The notes beneath the pieces are model-generated. The model saw nothing but the letters and a program-made list of their open reading frames with translations, had not been told where the DNA came from and ran no database searches. From assembly GCA_902771155.1 (NCBI GenBank), contig CACXVS010000035.1, positions 1 through 51,413 on the forward strand: a DNA stretch of 51,413 nt, read 5' to 3'. Both the position numbers and the translations under genes were made by a program. This stretch comes from an uncultured Prevotellaceae bacterium. Its GTDB lineage: Bacteria; Bacteroidota; Bacteroidia; Bacteroidales; Bacteroidaceae. Position 1 is the first letter of the stretch; the number at the start of each line of letters is the position of its first letter. Below are positions 23,823 to 33,087 of the stretch, piece by piece.

Positions 23823-23888
23823 TATTATAAAATATGTGTAAGCAATCTTTTACTATCCTGGACAAGCCAAGCGGCATAGCCAAGCGCG

Positions 23889-24281
23889 TCAAGTGCGGTT
23901 AGACACTCTGGCGAAGAATATGGAATGGTGGGTCAACGATGCGAAGTAAAACACCATGAACACCACGAAGAACAGGAGCATTGCACTCCGTCCAAAGACC
24001 AGATAATACACGAACATCACTGCCAAAGCCAACAGCATCCGGAAACCCGATACAGCCGTAAAAAACGTAGGCAGATTCTCAGGAGAGTGTTTCGCAACAT
24101 GCCGCCATACCCACCCGATGGCAGCGCTCACGATCAGCGTGAACACCGCAGCCACGATGGCTGGTGTAAGCAGGCTGTCGAGAAACCATACCCTCATCAC
24201 CAGGAGCGCGATGAGGAACAGTCCTACCGACAGGAACAGTTGCTGGCGCAGATAACTGATACTCAACTGATTGATGTTCAT
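23889..24281 (-). CDS. AtpI-like small membrane protein of the atp operon
   Basis: A 130-residue protein with four hydrophobic helices (QQLFLSVGLFLIALLVMRV, PAIVAAVFTLIVSAAIGWVW, GFRMLLALAVMFVYYLVFG, AMLLFFVVFMVFYFASLTH). It lies between atpC (4-base gap) and atpB, where many operons carry atpI (subunit I), which helps c-ring assembly or Mg2+ supply. Sequence similarity to AtpI is weak by eye, so the name is by position and topology. Confidence 0.65.
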   Translation of the reverse strand: MNINQLSISYLRQQLFLSVGLFLIALLVMRVWFLDSLLTPAIVAAVFTLIVSAAIGWVWRHVAKHSPENLPTFFTAVSGFRMLLALAVMFVYYLVFGRSAMLLFFVVFMVFYFASLTHHSIFFARVSNRT

Positions 24282-24285
24282 TATA

Positions 24286-24528
24286 TTAACCCATTTCTAC
24301 ACAAAGACTCACCACATTCTTCTGCACTTCCACAAACCCGCCGAGGATGCTCAGGCTAACCTTCCCTTCCTTCGTTGCATACTCCACTTCTCCCTTCTGG
24401 AGTGTAGAGATGATGGGCGCATGGTCGTTGAGGATCTCGAACTGTCCCATAGTACCAGGTACTACGACGCTCTCAACCGCTCCTTCGTATTCAACCTTCT
24501 CGGGCGAAACTATTTTTAGCTGCAACAT
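24286..24528 (-). CDS. atpC: F1 ATP synthase epsilon subunit, N-terminal domain only
   Basis: An 80-residue beta-sandwich that attaches to gamma and the c ring: LKIVSPEKVEYEGAVESVVVPG, GQFEILNDHAPIISTLQKG and GGFVEVQKN. Most bacterial epsilon subunits are about 130 residues, with a C-terminal pair of helices that inhibits ATP hydrolysis. Those helices are missing here, as in several Bacteroidota. The enzyme should therefore lack this inhibition (inference). The gap to atpD is a period-7 array. Confidence 0.95.
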   Translation of the reverse strand: MLQLKIVSPEKVEYEGAVESVVVPGTMGQFEILNDHAPIISTLQKGEVEYATKEGKVSLSILGGFVEVQKNVVSLCVEMG

Positions 24529-24566
24529 AATTTTTAATCTTCAACTTTCAATTTTCAATTTTCAAT
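24529..24566 (-). repeat. Period-7 TTGAAAA array between atpD and atpC
   Basis: Read on the minus strand: TTGAAAA, TTGAAAA, TTGAAAG, TTGAAGA, TTAAAAA, TT and then the ATG of atpC. Confidence 0.75.
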
Positions 24567-24571
24567 GAAGA

Positions 24572-26104
<1,533 letters not shown>

Positions 26105-26160
26105 TTAGTATTTAAGTTATTTATTCGTTTTAAGTTCTAAATATCAGTTAGAGCCGAATG

Positions 26161-26168
26161 CAAAGATA
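26161..26168 (-). promoter_or_regulatory. -7 element of the atp operon promoter
   Basis: TATCTTTG on the minus strand, followed by C. The -33 region (around 26188-26192 on the minus strand) is only a partial match (T-rich). The predicted start is near 26155, giving a 5' leader of about 57 bases before atpD. Confidence 0.6.
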
Positions 26169-26223
26169 GTCATTTTCCCCCAAATAAAGAATATTTTTAG
26201 AAAATTTTACTTATTTTCCGCAA

Positions 26224-27324
26224 TTATTTGCGTAATGCAATATTATAATTGTAATAATGACTATTGCCCGTTACGTCTTCAATCACCCTTATAAACGGTG
26301 GGAATTTCACGCTCTCCTCTTCGGCTACGCCTTTTGACTGCAGGATTACCAGATCGTTCACTGGCTCCATGAAGGTGTCGATCTCGAAGTGCTGTCCTTT
26401 CCAGATAAAACTCCTGCGGCGCTTCTTGATGGTCGAGCGATATGGGTCGGCCTGCTGCAGCATCTGCTCGTAAAGGTTGTTGTCCACCTGTCGCTCCGTC
26501 TCTATCACCTCTTTGTCCGAGATGCGCTTCTTTGAGCGGTGTACAATCACCACCTTACCCCTGCTCCACTCCCTGCGACGCAGACGGATCTCGCAGCCTG
26601 GCTCGGCCACCAGATAGGTCTGGGTGATGTCGCTCTCGATGGCTCCGGGAATCTCGCCGATGATCTCCACCTTATAAAGCCGCTCCTGCTCAACGGGCTG
26701 CGGCAGTCCGAGCACGTTGCTGATCTCCTTGATTACACGGTTCAACTTAGCATTAAAGTCGTCGTGGTTATTAATCACACGGAGATGCGAATGCCCAGAC
26801 CATGCGTTGATCACCTTCTTGTCGAGTTCACGGGCCAGTCGCAGACCTTCCTCGTCGGCCTTCTCATAGCGGGTGGCGTTGGTGGCAGTCGTGTAATACT
26901 GCTCCGCACCATCAGCCGCACTCACCAGGTGGAGCACGGCGTCGTATCGCCCACGCAGCGCGTCGGGATCGGTACCCGCCATCTTTGTTATCTCCTCCCA
27001 CTCCTCTGGTTGGATATAGGCCGAGATGTCCATAGCACCTCTGTCACACACGATGAGCACGGGTTTAGTGCACACCTCAGCCAGTCGGGTAAACTGGTCC
27101 TCGAGTGCCAGCTGCGTCTCGAGGATGGCGCGCTCACCCTGGTAGTAAAGCTGACGATTAGGCGTCAGGTAGTTCCAGCCTGCCGTACTGTAGATGGTGG
27201 GTACTTCAGGGATGGTAAACACCTTGTAGCCCATCCCCGAGAAATACTCGATAATCCTTACCAGTGCCGTTGTCTTTCCCGCACACGGTCCGCCCGTCAG
27301 AACAATCTTCTTTATCTCCGGCAT
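26224..27324 (-). CDS. P-loop ATP/GTP-binding protein with C-terminal CYTH-like domain
   Basis: A 366-residue cytoplasmic protein. The N-terminal half is an AAA/NadR-like P-loop domain (VLTGGPCAGKTTALVRI, and the Walker B-like segment KPVLIVCDRGAMDISAY). The second half (about 205-366) has the alternating charged strands of a CYTH/triphosphate tunnel fold: EQERLYKVEIIGEIP, CEIRLRRREWSRGK, HRSKKRISDKEV. The layout matches the Ttd14-like family, described in flies as a GTP-binding protein. The bacterial function is not known to me. It lies downstream of pfkA with an octamer palindrome in the gap, and may be read from the nhaD-pfkA transcript. Confidence 0.75.
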   Translation of the reverse strand: MPEIKKIVLTGGPCAGKTTALVRIIEYFSGMGYKVFTIPEVPTIYSTAGWNYLTPNRQLYYQGERAILETQLALEDQFTRLAEVCTKPVLIVCDRGAMDISAYIQPEEWEEITKMAGTDPDALRGRYDAVLHLVSAADGAEQYYTTATNATRYEKADEEGLRLARELDKKVINAWSGHSHLRVINNHDDFNAKLNRVIKEISNVLGLPQPVEQERLYKVEIIGEIPGAIESDITQTYLVAEPGCEIRLRRREWSRGKVVIVHRSKKRISDKEVIETERQVDNNLYEQMLQQADPYRSTIKKRRRSFIWKGQHFEIDTFMEPVNDLVILQSKGVAEEESVKFPPFIRVIEDVTGNSHYYNYNIALRK

Positions 27325-27361
27325 TAATCTTTAAACTTTAAGCATTAAGCTTTATTATTTT

Positions 27362-27432
27362 ACAGAGACACAAAGATACAGAGTTTTTTACCCTTTTACC
27401 TTCTTTTCTCTGTGTCTCTGTATCTCTGTGTT
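27362..27432. repeat. Octamer-array palindrome downstream of pfkA
   Basis: The whole segment keeps a period of 8: ACAGAGAC, ACAAAGAT, ACAGAGTT, TTTTACCC, TTTTACCT, TCTTTTCT, CTGTGTCT, CTGTATCT, CTGTGTTT. The outer arms are inverted copies. The 25 bases at 27408-27432 are the exact reverse complement of 325-349. The RNA would form a long hairpin between pfkA and the P-loop/CYTH gene. Confidence 0.8.
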
Positions 27433-27448
27433 TATTATTTATTTTCAA

Positions 27449-28426
27449 TCAAATCGAAAGTTCGTCGAGGACCTTAATAAGTCGCTTGTCGAAGCGCTTG
27501 TCGGTACGGATACACTCTGAGAATGGCACGTACACCACCTCGTTGTTGCGCACGCCCACCATGATGTTGCGCTGTCCCTGCTTGATGGCCTCGATGGCTC
27601 CCACACCCGTGATCGAAGCCAGGATACGGTCGCGGGCCGATGGCGTACCACCACGCTGCAAGTGTCCGAGAATCGACACACGCACGTCGAACTCGGGGAA
27701 CTCATGCTTCACACGGTCGGCATAGAAGAGCGCACCGCACTTCGGACTTTCCGACACGATGACTATGCACGACTTCTTCGACTTACGGATACCGCGCCCC
27801 ATGAACTGAGCCAACTGGTCAACATCGGTTGCCTCCTCGGGCACGATGGCAGCCTCGGCACCACAGGCGATGGCGCAGTTCTGTGCCAGGAATCCAGCGT
27901 CACGCCCCATCACCTCCACGAAGAAGATGCGCTCGTGAGAGTTGGCCGTATCGCGGATTCTGTCCACACACTCCATGATGGTGTTCATCGTCGTGTCGTA
28001 ACCGATGGTATTGTCGGTACCATAAAGGTCGTTATCGATGGTACCGGGCAGACCGATACAGGGGAAGTCGAACTCCATACCGAAGTTACGCGCACCCGTC
28101 AGCGAACCGTTACCACCGATCACCACGAGGGCATCGATCTCCTCCTTCTTCACCGTCTCATAAGCCTTCGCCATACCCTCGGGCGTCATGAACTCCTTAG
28201 AGCGGGCGGTCTTCAGGATCGTACCGCCACGAGTGATGATACCACTCACGTTCTCAGTCGTGAAAGGCTTCACCTCGTCATTAATCAATCCTTCATAACC
28301 ACGATAGATACCCTTGATATTGAACCCGTTATAGATACCAGCACGCGTGACGGCACGAATAGCCGCATTCATTCCAGGAGCATCGCCTCCGGAAGTCAAG
28401 ATTCCGATAGTTTTAACCTTTGTCAT
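27449..28426 (-). CDS. pfkA: ATP-dependent 6-phosphofructokinase
   Basis: A 325-residue glycolytic enzyme that phosphorylates fructose 6-phosphate at C1. The motifs are [14 protein letters not shown] (ATP loop), [27 protein letters not shown] (catalytic Asp in the TIDND motif) and [11 protein letters not shown] (substrate Arg). The residue after GGN is Gly rather than Asp, which points to ATP rather than pyrophosphate as donor. It lies 12 bases after nhaD and is probably cotranscribed with it. A 751-codon open frame on the opposite strand here is a shadow. Confidence 0.97.
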   Translation of the reverse strand: MTKVKTIGILTSGGDAPGMNAAIRAVTRAGIYNGFNIKGIYRGYEGLINDEVKPFTTENVSGIITRGGTILKTARSKEFMTPEGMAKAYETVKKEEIDALVVIGGNGSLTGARNFGMEFDFPCIGLPGTIDNDLYGTDNTIGYDTTMNTIMECVDRIRDTANSHERIFFVEVMGRDAGFLAQNCAIACGAEAAIVPEEATDVDQLAQFMGRGIRKSKKSCIVIVSESPKCGALFYADRVKHEFPEFDVRVSILGHLQRGGTPSARDRILASITGVGAIEAIKQGQRNIMVGVRNNEVVYVPFSECIRTDKRFDKRLIKVLDELSI

Positions 28427-28438
28427 AACAAAAATATT

Positions 28439-29851
28439 TTAGTTATACATATTGATCTCAAACCAGAGCACCACCAGTCCGACGAGCCAACCCGCCAGCA
28501 CCTTCAGCGTCACGTTCTTCACATACCAGCCCAGCCTCATGTGCTCCATCTTCATCAGGGCCAGTCCGCTCACGTTACCCACCGACAACAAGCAACCGCC
28601 AGCAGCCGTGCTGAAGGCGATGATCATCCAGTAGGCACCGTTCTTGGCAAACTGACTCATATACTCCATATCGGGCACCAGTTCCAGCTGCGAGGCGTCG
28701 AGTACCGGATAGAGCGAGATATCGCTGACGGCAATGGTAAACGTATCGACAATCGCACTGAGCAGACCCGACACCACACCGACGACCCACACGCTGTGAA
28801 TGTTCTCGTCGAACCAGGCCGACACATCAGCGAAGACACCCGTCTCGATCACCACACCCATCGCCAGCATGATACCCATCACAAACAATATCTGCTGGAT
28901 GGAGCCATACTGGATGGCGCGCGGAGTCATCTTCTGCGACGACATCTGGTCGGCTGCCATCAGCTTACGGTTCATCAGCTCGTTCACCACCCAGAGCACC
29001 GAGAGCACGCACAGCGCCCCGAGGAACGGCGACAGCTTCGTGATATTATGGAACGTAGGTATGAACCACAGTCCACCTATACCCACAAACAGCATCACCA
29101 CGCGCTGCCAGGGACTCAGGTTCGTGTCGTCGCCCCGATAGGGCATCGGCGACCACTGCGTGTCGAGACGTTCAGGCAGCATACGACCGATGAAGAACGT
29201 AGGTATCACCCACGCCAGGATGGCAGGCAGGGCCATATACGACGAGAAATACGTAGCCGAGACAGCCCCGTCGCCCCAGAGCAACAGCCCCGTAGGATCA
29301 CCGATTACCGTAAAACAGCCACCGCAGTTGGCCGCTATCACAACAGCCGAGCCTATCAGCATCCGCTGACGCCGACTCTGCACGATGTTACGCATGATGA
29401 CCAGCATCATCGTAGCCGTCGTCAGATTGTCAAGATTAGCCGATACGATAAACGTCACCAGCGAGAGCGTCCACAACAGCCGCTTGGAGTTACGCGTACG
29501 TATCCACTTCGTGATAAAGTCGAAGCAGCCGTTGTTGTTCAGAATCTCGATAATGCTCATCGTAGCCAGCAGGAACATCACAATGCTGGCCGCCCGCCCT
29601 ACGTAGTACAGAAACAGGTCGTCGTAGATATAATACTTCACAGCGTCGCTCGACGGCTCTGCCCCAGCCAGGAAAGTCAGGTATTCAGGCGCATGATGCT
29701 CCATCACGAAGTCGGAGCCATAGCAGATATACACCACCCACCCCACGGTTCCGATAAACATGGCGATGGCGGCTTTGTTCACGCCCGTCAGGTGCCCCGT
29801 GGCAATCACCACGTAGCCCAGCAGCAGCAGTATCACGATAATCAGAGTCAT
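28439..29851 (-). CDS. nhaD: NhaD-type Na+/H+ antiporter
   Basis: A 470-residue membrane protein with about 12 helices. The family marks are FIVSANLDNLTTATMMLVIMR and AANCGGCFTVIGDPTG, where the Asp residues are expected to carry ions in the IT superfamily NhaD group. It exchanges Na+ for H+ across the inner membrane. With the Na+-exporting NQR encoded 3 kb away, it would link sodium and proton gradients. It has its own promoter (29895-29925) and leads directly into pfkA. Confidence 0.9.
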   Translation of the reverse strand: MTLIIVILLLLGYVVIATGHLTGVNKAAIAMFIGTVGWVVYICYGSDFVMEHHAPEYLTFLAGAEPSSDAVKYYIYDDLFLYYVGRAASIVMFLLATMSIIEILNNNGCFDFITKWIRTRNSKRLLWTLSLVTFIVSANLDNLTTATMMLVIMRNIVQSRRQRMLIGSAVVIAANCGGCFTVIGDPTGLLLWGDGAVSATYFSSYMALPAILAWVIPTFFIGRMLPERLDTQWSPMPYRGDDTNLSPWQRVVMLFVGIGGLWFIPTFHNITKLSPFLGALCVLSVLWVVNELMNRKLMAADQMSSQKMTPRAIQYGSIQQILFVMGIMLAMGVVIETGVFADVSAWFDENIHSVWVVGVVSGLLSAIVDTFTIAVSDISLYPVLDASQLELVPDMEYMSQFAKNGAYWMIIAFSTAAGGCLLSVGNVSGLALMKMEHMRLGWYVKNVTLKVLAGWLVGLVVLWFEINMYN

Positions 29852-29894
29852 ATATCAGCGTCCAATATTCAGTATGGTTATGAAAGTATGGCTA

Positions 29895-29925
29895 CAAAAT
29901 TACAAAAAAATAATTAATTAACAAA
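29895..29925 (-). promoter_or_regulatory. Promoter of nhaD-pfkA
   Basis: TAATTTTG (29902-29895 on the minus strand) lies 19 bases after TTTG (29925-29922). It gives a leader of about 38 bases before the ATG at 29851. Confidence 0.7.
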
Positions 29926-30023
29926 GAAAATTCCGAAAATATTAAAAAAACGACCATAAAAAAAAGATAAAGTGCACACTCTTTGCGCTACTACTCCAAT
30001 CACAGACATAAATTTGAAAAAAT

Positions 30024-30043
30024 ATGTTCACGCACGGGAACAT
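30024..30043. promoter_or_regulatory. Inverted repeat ATGTTC-N8-GAACAT, possible operator
   Basis: ATGTTC (30024-30029) and GAACAT (30038-30043) are perfect 6-base arms around ACGCACGG, in the 750-base stretch without a confident gene. The CG-rich centre is reminiscent of LacI-type operators, but no regulator gene is nearby. Confidence 0.35.
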
Positions 30044-30126
30044 TACAATCCTCTGACCTAGCCGTACTATACTTTTTCCACCATACCATCTCCCTGGAAG
30101 CGGATGATGGGACAACTCTTGCTGTG

Positions 30127-30352
30127 AAGTTACTCACTTTTTCACTTTTTCACTTTAGACATTTAGGTTTTGAAAGTGTAATGGATTACTGCAGCAGGGT
30201 GAGTAAAGAGAGAATAGTAATTATAGTAATTATAGTAATTATAGTAATTATTAAATTTATATATATTATAATATATATAAATTATATATGCCCTTTTCTC
30301 AAAGATGAAAAATGTAAATGTCATAAGTGAAAAAGTGAAAAAGTGAGCAAGT
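30127..30352. repeat. Large palindrome with octamer arms and AT-rich centre
   Basis: Arm 1 (30127-30170) has period-8 units CTTTTTCA and ends with a segment close to ACATTTAG. Arm 2 (30308-30352) is nearly its full reverse complement. Between the arms lie four exact copies of AGTAATTAT (about 30207-30243) and an AT-only palindrome (about 30256-30288). No coding sequence fits. The architecture matches the element at 51101-51290. Confidence 0.8.
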
Positions 30353-30408
30353 TGTAAACGGTGTGTCTGAAAAAAAACTATCTGCAATCAAAAATAAATG
30401 GAAAAAAG

Positions 30409-30440
30409 TTTGGCGGATTCAGTAAAATTTCGTACCTTTG
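30409..30440 (+). promoter_or_regulatory. Strong orphan promoter
   Basis: TTTG (30409-30412), a 20-base spacer and TACCTTTG (30433-30440) form a perfect Bacteroidota promoter on the plus strand. The transcript would run toward the end of the minus-strand rhodanese gene. Only a doubtful 49-codon frame follows. Confidence 0.7.
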
Positions 30441-30448
30441 CATCAAAG

Positions 30449-30598
30449 ATGCAAAACAGACATCAGCATCAAAAAAATTGCGGCATAGCCAAAGAAAAAA
30501 TTTTTCTTAGTCGACGAGATAGTTTTTCATGGCGTAGCGGCAAAAACACGAAGAAAGGAAGAGGTTTTAAGGAAGAGGAAAGATTTTTACACCCTTAA
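30449..30598 (+). CDS. Possible 49-residue basic peptide or untranslated RNA
   Basis: An ATG 8 bases after the -7 element opens 49 codons (MQNRHQHQKNCGIAKEK and so on) rich in Lys, Arg and Phe. I recognise no family. The start sits in a small hairpin GCATC-AAA-GATGC (30440-30452). It ends 3 bases before the convergent rhodanese stop. The composition looks untypical for a folded protein. An untranslated RNA or the remains of a lost gene behind a live promoter is just as likely. Confidence 0.25.
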   Translation: MQNRHQHQKNCGIAKEKIFLSRRDSFSWRSGKNTKKGRGFKEEERFLHP

Positions 30599-30601
30599 AA
30601 T

Positions 30602-30949
30602 TTACAATTTTATGACTCTTAAGGTAAAGGCAGTAGAGTAGCCTTCTGCAGCAAGTCGGGTGGCTGCATTGGCTGAACGACGACCACTGCGGCAGTAGAT
30701 GGCTATCTTCTTGTCGGCAGGAAGGGCAGCCTTGGCTTTCTCGAGGAAGTCGCTCTGACTCTGGTCGATCAGGAGGGCGCCTGAGATGTGGCCTTCGGCA
30801 TATTCGCTGGCGGTTCGTACATCGAGCACAACGACACTGGAATCGGCAATCAACTGGGCAAAGCCTTCGACATCGGTGTTCTCGAAATTCTGGGCGCACG
30901 AGGTGGTAAGACCTAACGTGGTCAATAACAGTGATAACAGTTTTCGCAT
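30602..30949 (-). CDS. Rhodanese-domain lipoprotein, short C-terminus
   Basis: A 115-residue protein with a signal and lipobox (LGLTTSC, Cys18), so it is probably a periplasm-facing lipoprotein. The rhodanese domain has VVVLDVRTASEYAEGHISGA and the active-site loop IAIYCRSGRRSANAA, with the catalytic Cys. Such domains transfer sulfur or bind thiols. The usual end of the family, a GGI.AW helix after the last strand, is missing: the chain stops at GYSTAFTLRVIKL. It may be truncated or simply minimal. It follows the PP2C gene by 8 bases and is likely cotranscribed. Confidence 0.8.
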   Translation of the reverse strand: MRKLLSLLLTTLGLTTSCAQNFENTDVEGFAQLIADSSVVVLDVRTASEYAEGHISGALLIDQSQSDFLEKAKAALPADKKIAIYCRSGRRSANAATRLAAEGYSTAFTLRVIKL

Positions 30950-30957
30950 ATTCGTTA

Positions 30958-33018
30958 TTATATAGACAGTTTCAAGCAGAGCATGGTAAGATCGTCGTTG
31001 GGAGGGGTGCCGTCGCGGTGTGCTTCGACCTTGGCAGCCAGCGTCTCGACGACACTGCGGGCGCTCTCATATTGGGACTCGCGAAGCGTGGCGAGCAGAC
31101 GGTCATCGCCAAACTGCTCTTGCAGGGCATTCTCAGCCTCATTGAGTCCGTCGGTATAGAGCAGCATGAAGCGGTTACTGAAGTAAGGTATCTCCTCGCC
31201 CACGAATTCCAGATCGGGCCACAGGCCGATGGGGGCATTGGTCTCCATTTCGAGGAAGGAGAACTGTCCGTCGGCATTGCCCAGCACGGGCGGGTTATGT
31301 CCGGCATTGCAATACTCGAGCAGATGGAGATTGAGATTAAGACGACAGACGAACATGGTGACAAACATGCCGTTGGTGTTGTCCTCGCCAGAGAGGGCCT
31401 TGTTGAGTTGGTTGCATATCTCGGTGGGACATGCCCCGTAAGTGGCCATCTGGTTGAACAGACGGGTGGTCTGCGACATGAAGAGCGAGGCAGGTACGCC
31501 CTTGCCCGAGACATCGCCCACGCAGAAATACAGCTGCTGGCGCTTTTCGTTCAACATGAAGCCGTAGAGGTCGCCTCCCACTTCCTTGGCGGGATCCATC
31601 AGGGCGTACATGTCAAGACCGGGATAGTTGGGGTAATGGGTGGGAAGCATCGACATCTGGATATCGCGGGCAATGCGCAGTTCGCTCTCCATGCGCTCCT
31701 TGGCGGTGGTGGTCTCCTCCAGCTTTTCGTAGGCGTCTTTAAGCTTTGCATGTGCCTTGGCCAGCTTCCGCTGGGCGTGATTGCGGTAAACATGATAGAA
31801 GCCAAAGAAGATGCTAAGCAGCGCAAGGGCGCAGACAAGGCTCAGGATGTATCCGTTGGCTATGTGCTGTTGTTGCTGCCGGATCTGTTCTTCCTTCTGA
31901 CGGAGAGTCTCAAGGCCCTCGGAGTCGATGTTATGCGAACGTACGATGGCCGAGTCGAGACGCTCGCATATCTGGTGGGCTATGACATTGGCCGAGTCGC
32001 GCTGGTCCGACAAGTAATAAGCCCAATATTTCTTCAGCATATATTTCTGCAAATCTTCAAGAGAGAAGAAGGCCTGCTCGGAAGACATTACCTGATCGAG
32101 GTTGCGCAGACTAGAGGCAGCCTCCTTATAGCGACCTGCCATCGACAGGTAGTCGCTGGCATCGACCAGTCCTTCGGTGGTCTTAGAGAAATGGGTACGT
32201 TCAAAACTGGCATAGGCTTCTGAAGCCTCGTCAATCATGCCAATGCCTCCCAGACCGATGGCCTGGAAGATCCTGTATCGGGCCCACTGCTTGTCGATAT
32301 AGTCTTTGTCGTCGGGGTACAGATTCTTGTAATTTGCGACCAGCTGTCCCAAGCGCTCTGTCCACAGGATTCCCTGTTCGTACCTCTTCACACTGAGCCA
32401 GCCGTAGGATATGTTGATGATACCCACCACTGCATCGCGATAAGCCTTCTTGGAGGGGTTCGCACTGATATTGTCGATGTGGCGTTGGAAGGCGCGCTCG
32501 AAGAGCGAGTTGACCACTGAGTCGGAGGCAGAGAAATGGGCATTACAGCAGCCTGCAAAGATAAGCAGGTTGGTGTAGTCGCTAGTAGTGTCTGACTTAG
32601 CTGCATCGAGTTTCCTCAATGCCTCAAAAGAGACATACGTGGCACTGGCGAAATTAAGATAGCGGATGTAGAGACCGGTAAGATAACTGGCCGAACGGGC
32701 ATAGGTGTTAAGATCGCGGGGGTCGGTAGCGGTCTCCGTAGATTTAAGGGATTCCTTCCAATAGAACTCAGCGAGGCGCGTCTGTTTCTGACGGTAATAG
32801 GCAAAGCCTTGCCAGTAAAAGCTCTCGCCTTCACTCAGGTCACCGGCCTTGTTAAGGCTATCGGCAAGAAACATCATTCGCTGATAGTCTTTGTTAGCAG
32901 AAGCCTCCTCGATTTTGAGGACGGACTCTTGCATGGCTTGCTTCTTTTTCTCGCTGGTACAGCCTGCTGTCAACAGAAGGGCCGACACCACGAGCACTAT
33001 AATCTTAAATCTACACAT
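30958..33018 (-). CDS. SpoIIE/PP2C phosphatase with lipobox, TPR-like sensor and one membrane helix
   Basis: A 686-residue protein. The N-terminal signal ends in a lipobox (LLLTAGC, Cys20). About 350 periplasmic residues are helical and TPR-like (FYWQGFAYYRQKQTRLAEFY). A transmembrane helix (GYILSLVCALALLSIFFGFY) is followed by a coiled coil (KAHAKLKDAYEKLEETTTAKE) and a PP2C domain (about 445-686) with VGGDLYGFM, VGDVSGKG, NAGHN, YTDGLNEA and NDDLTML. Unlike the two other SpoIIE-type proteins in this window, it has no ATPase domain. It probably senses an envelope signal and dephosphorylates a STAS protein encoded elsewhere. It starts just after the nqr terminator, with no clear promoter of its own. 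Confidence 0.88.
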   Translation of the reverse strand: MCRFKIIVLVVSALLLTAGCTSEKKKQAMQESVLKIEEASANKDYQRMMFLADSLNKAGDLSEGESFYWQGFAYYRQKQTRLAEFYWKESLKSTETATDPRDLNTYARSASYLTGLYIRYLNFASATYVSFEALRKLDAAKSDTTSDYTNLLIFAGCCNAHFSASDSVVNSLFERAFQRHIDNISANPSKKAYRDAVVGIINISYGWLSVKRYEQGILWTERLGQLVANYKNLYPDDKDYIDKQWARYRIFQAIGLGGIGMIDEASEAYASFERTHFSKTTEGLVDASDYLSMAGRYKEAASSLRNLDQVMSSEQAFFSLEDLQKYMLKKYWAYYLSDQRDSANVIAHQICERLDSAIVRSHNIDSEGLETLRQKEEQIRQQQQHIANGYILSLVCALALLSIFFGFYHVYRNHAQRKLAKAHAKLKDAYEKLEETTTAKERMESELRIARDIQMSMLPTHYPNYPGLDMYALMDPAKEVGGDLYGFMLNEKRQQLYFCVGDVSGKGVPASLFMSQTTRLFNQMATYGACPTEICNQLNKALSGEDNTNGMFVTMFVCRLNLNLHLLEYCNAGHNPPVLGNADGQFSFLEMETNAPIGLWPDLEFVGEEIPYFSNRFMLLYTDGLNEAENALQEQFGDDRLLATLRESQYESARSVVETLAAKVEAHRDGTPPNDDLTMLCLKLSI

Positions 33019-33043
33019 TTGACGAAAAAAGGTTATTAGAGAA

Positions 33044-33070
33044 AGAAGGGAGTCACAGAAACTCCCTTCT
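33044..33070 (-). terminator. Terminator of the nqr operon
   Basis: A 10-bp perfect stem AGAAGGGAGT/ACTCCCTTCT with a 7-base loop, 18 bases after the nqrF stop, followed on the minus strand by a T/C-rich tail. Confidence 0.8.
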
Positions 33071-33087
33071 TAATGGAATCGTTGGTG

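Noticed and set aside
27662..29917. A 751-codon open frame on the plus strand
   Set aside because: It lies antisense to pfkA and nhaD, both with intact family motifs. Its translation is rich in His, Asp, Arg and Thr without domains. It is a shadow of biased codon use on the other strand.
30163..30387. A 74-codon minus-strand frame in the large palindrome
   Set aside because: It is low-complexity translation (Tyr, Asn, Ile) of the AGTAATTAT and AT repeats.
30931..32223. A 430-codon plus-strand frame
   Set aside because: Antisense to the SpoIIE-type phosphatase gene, whose motifs are complete. No recognisable domain in the plus-strand frame.
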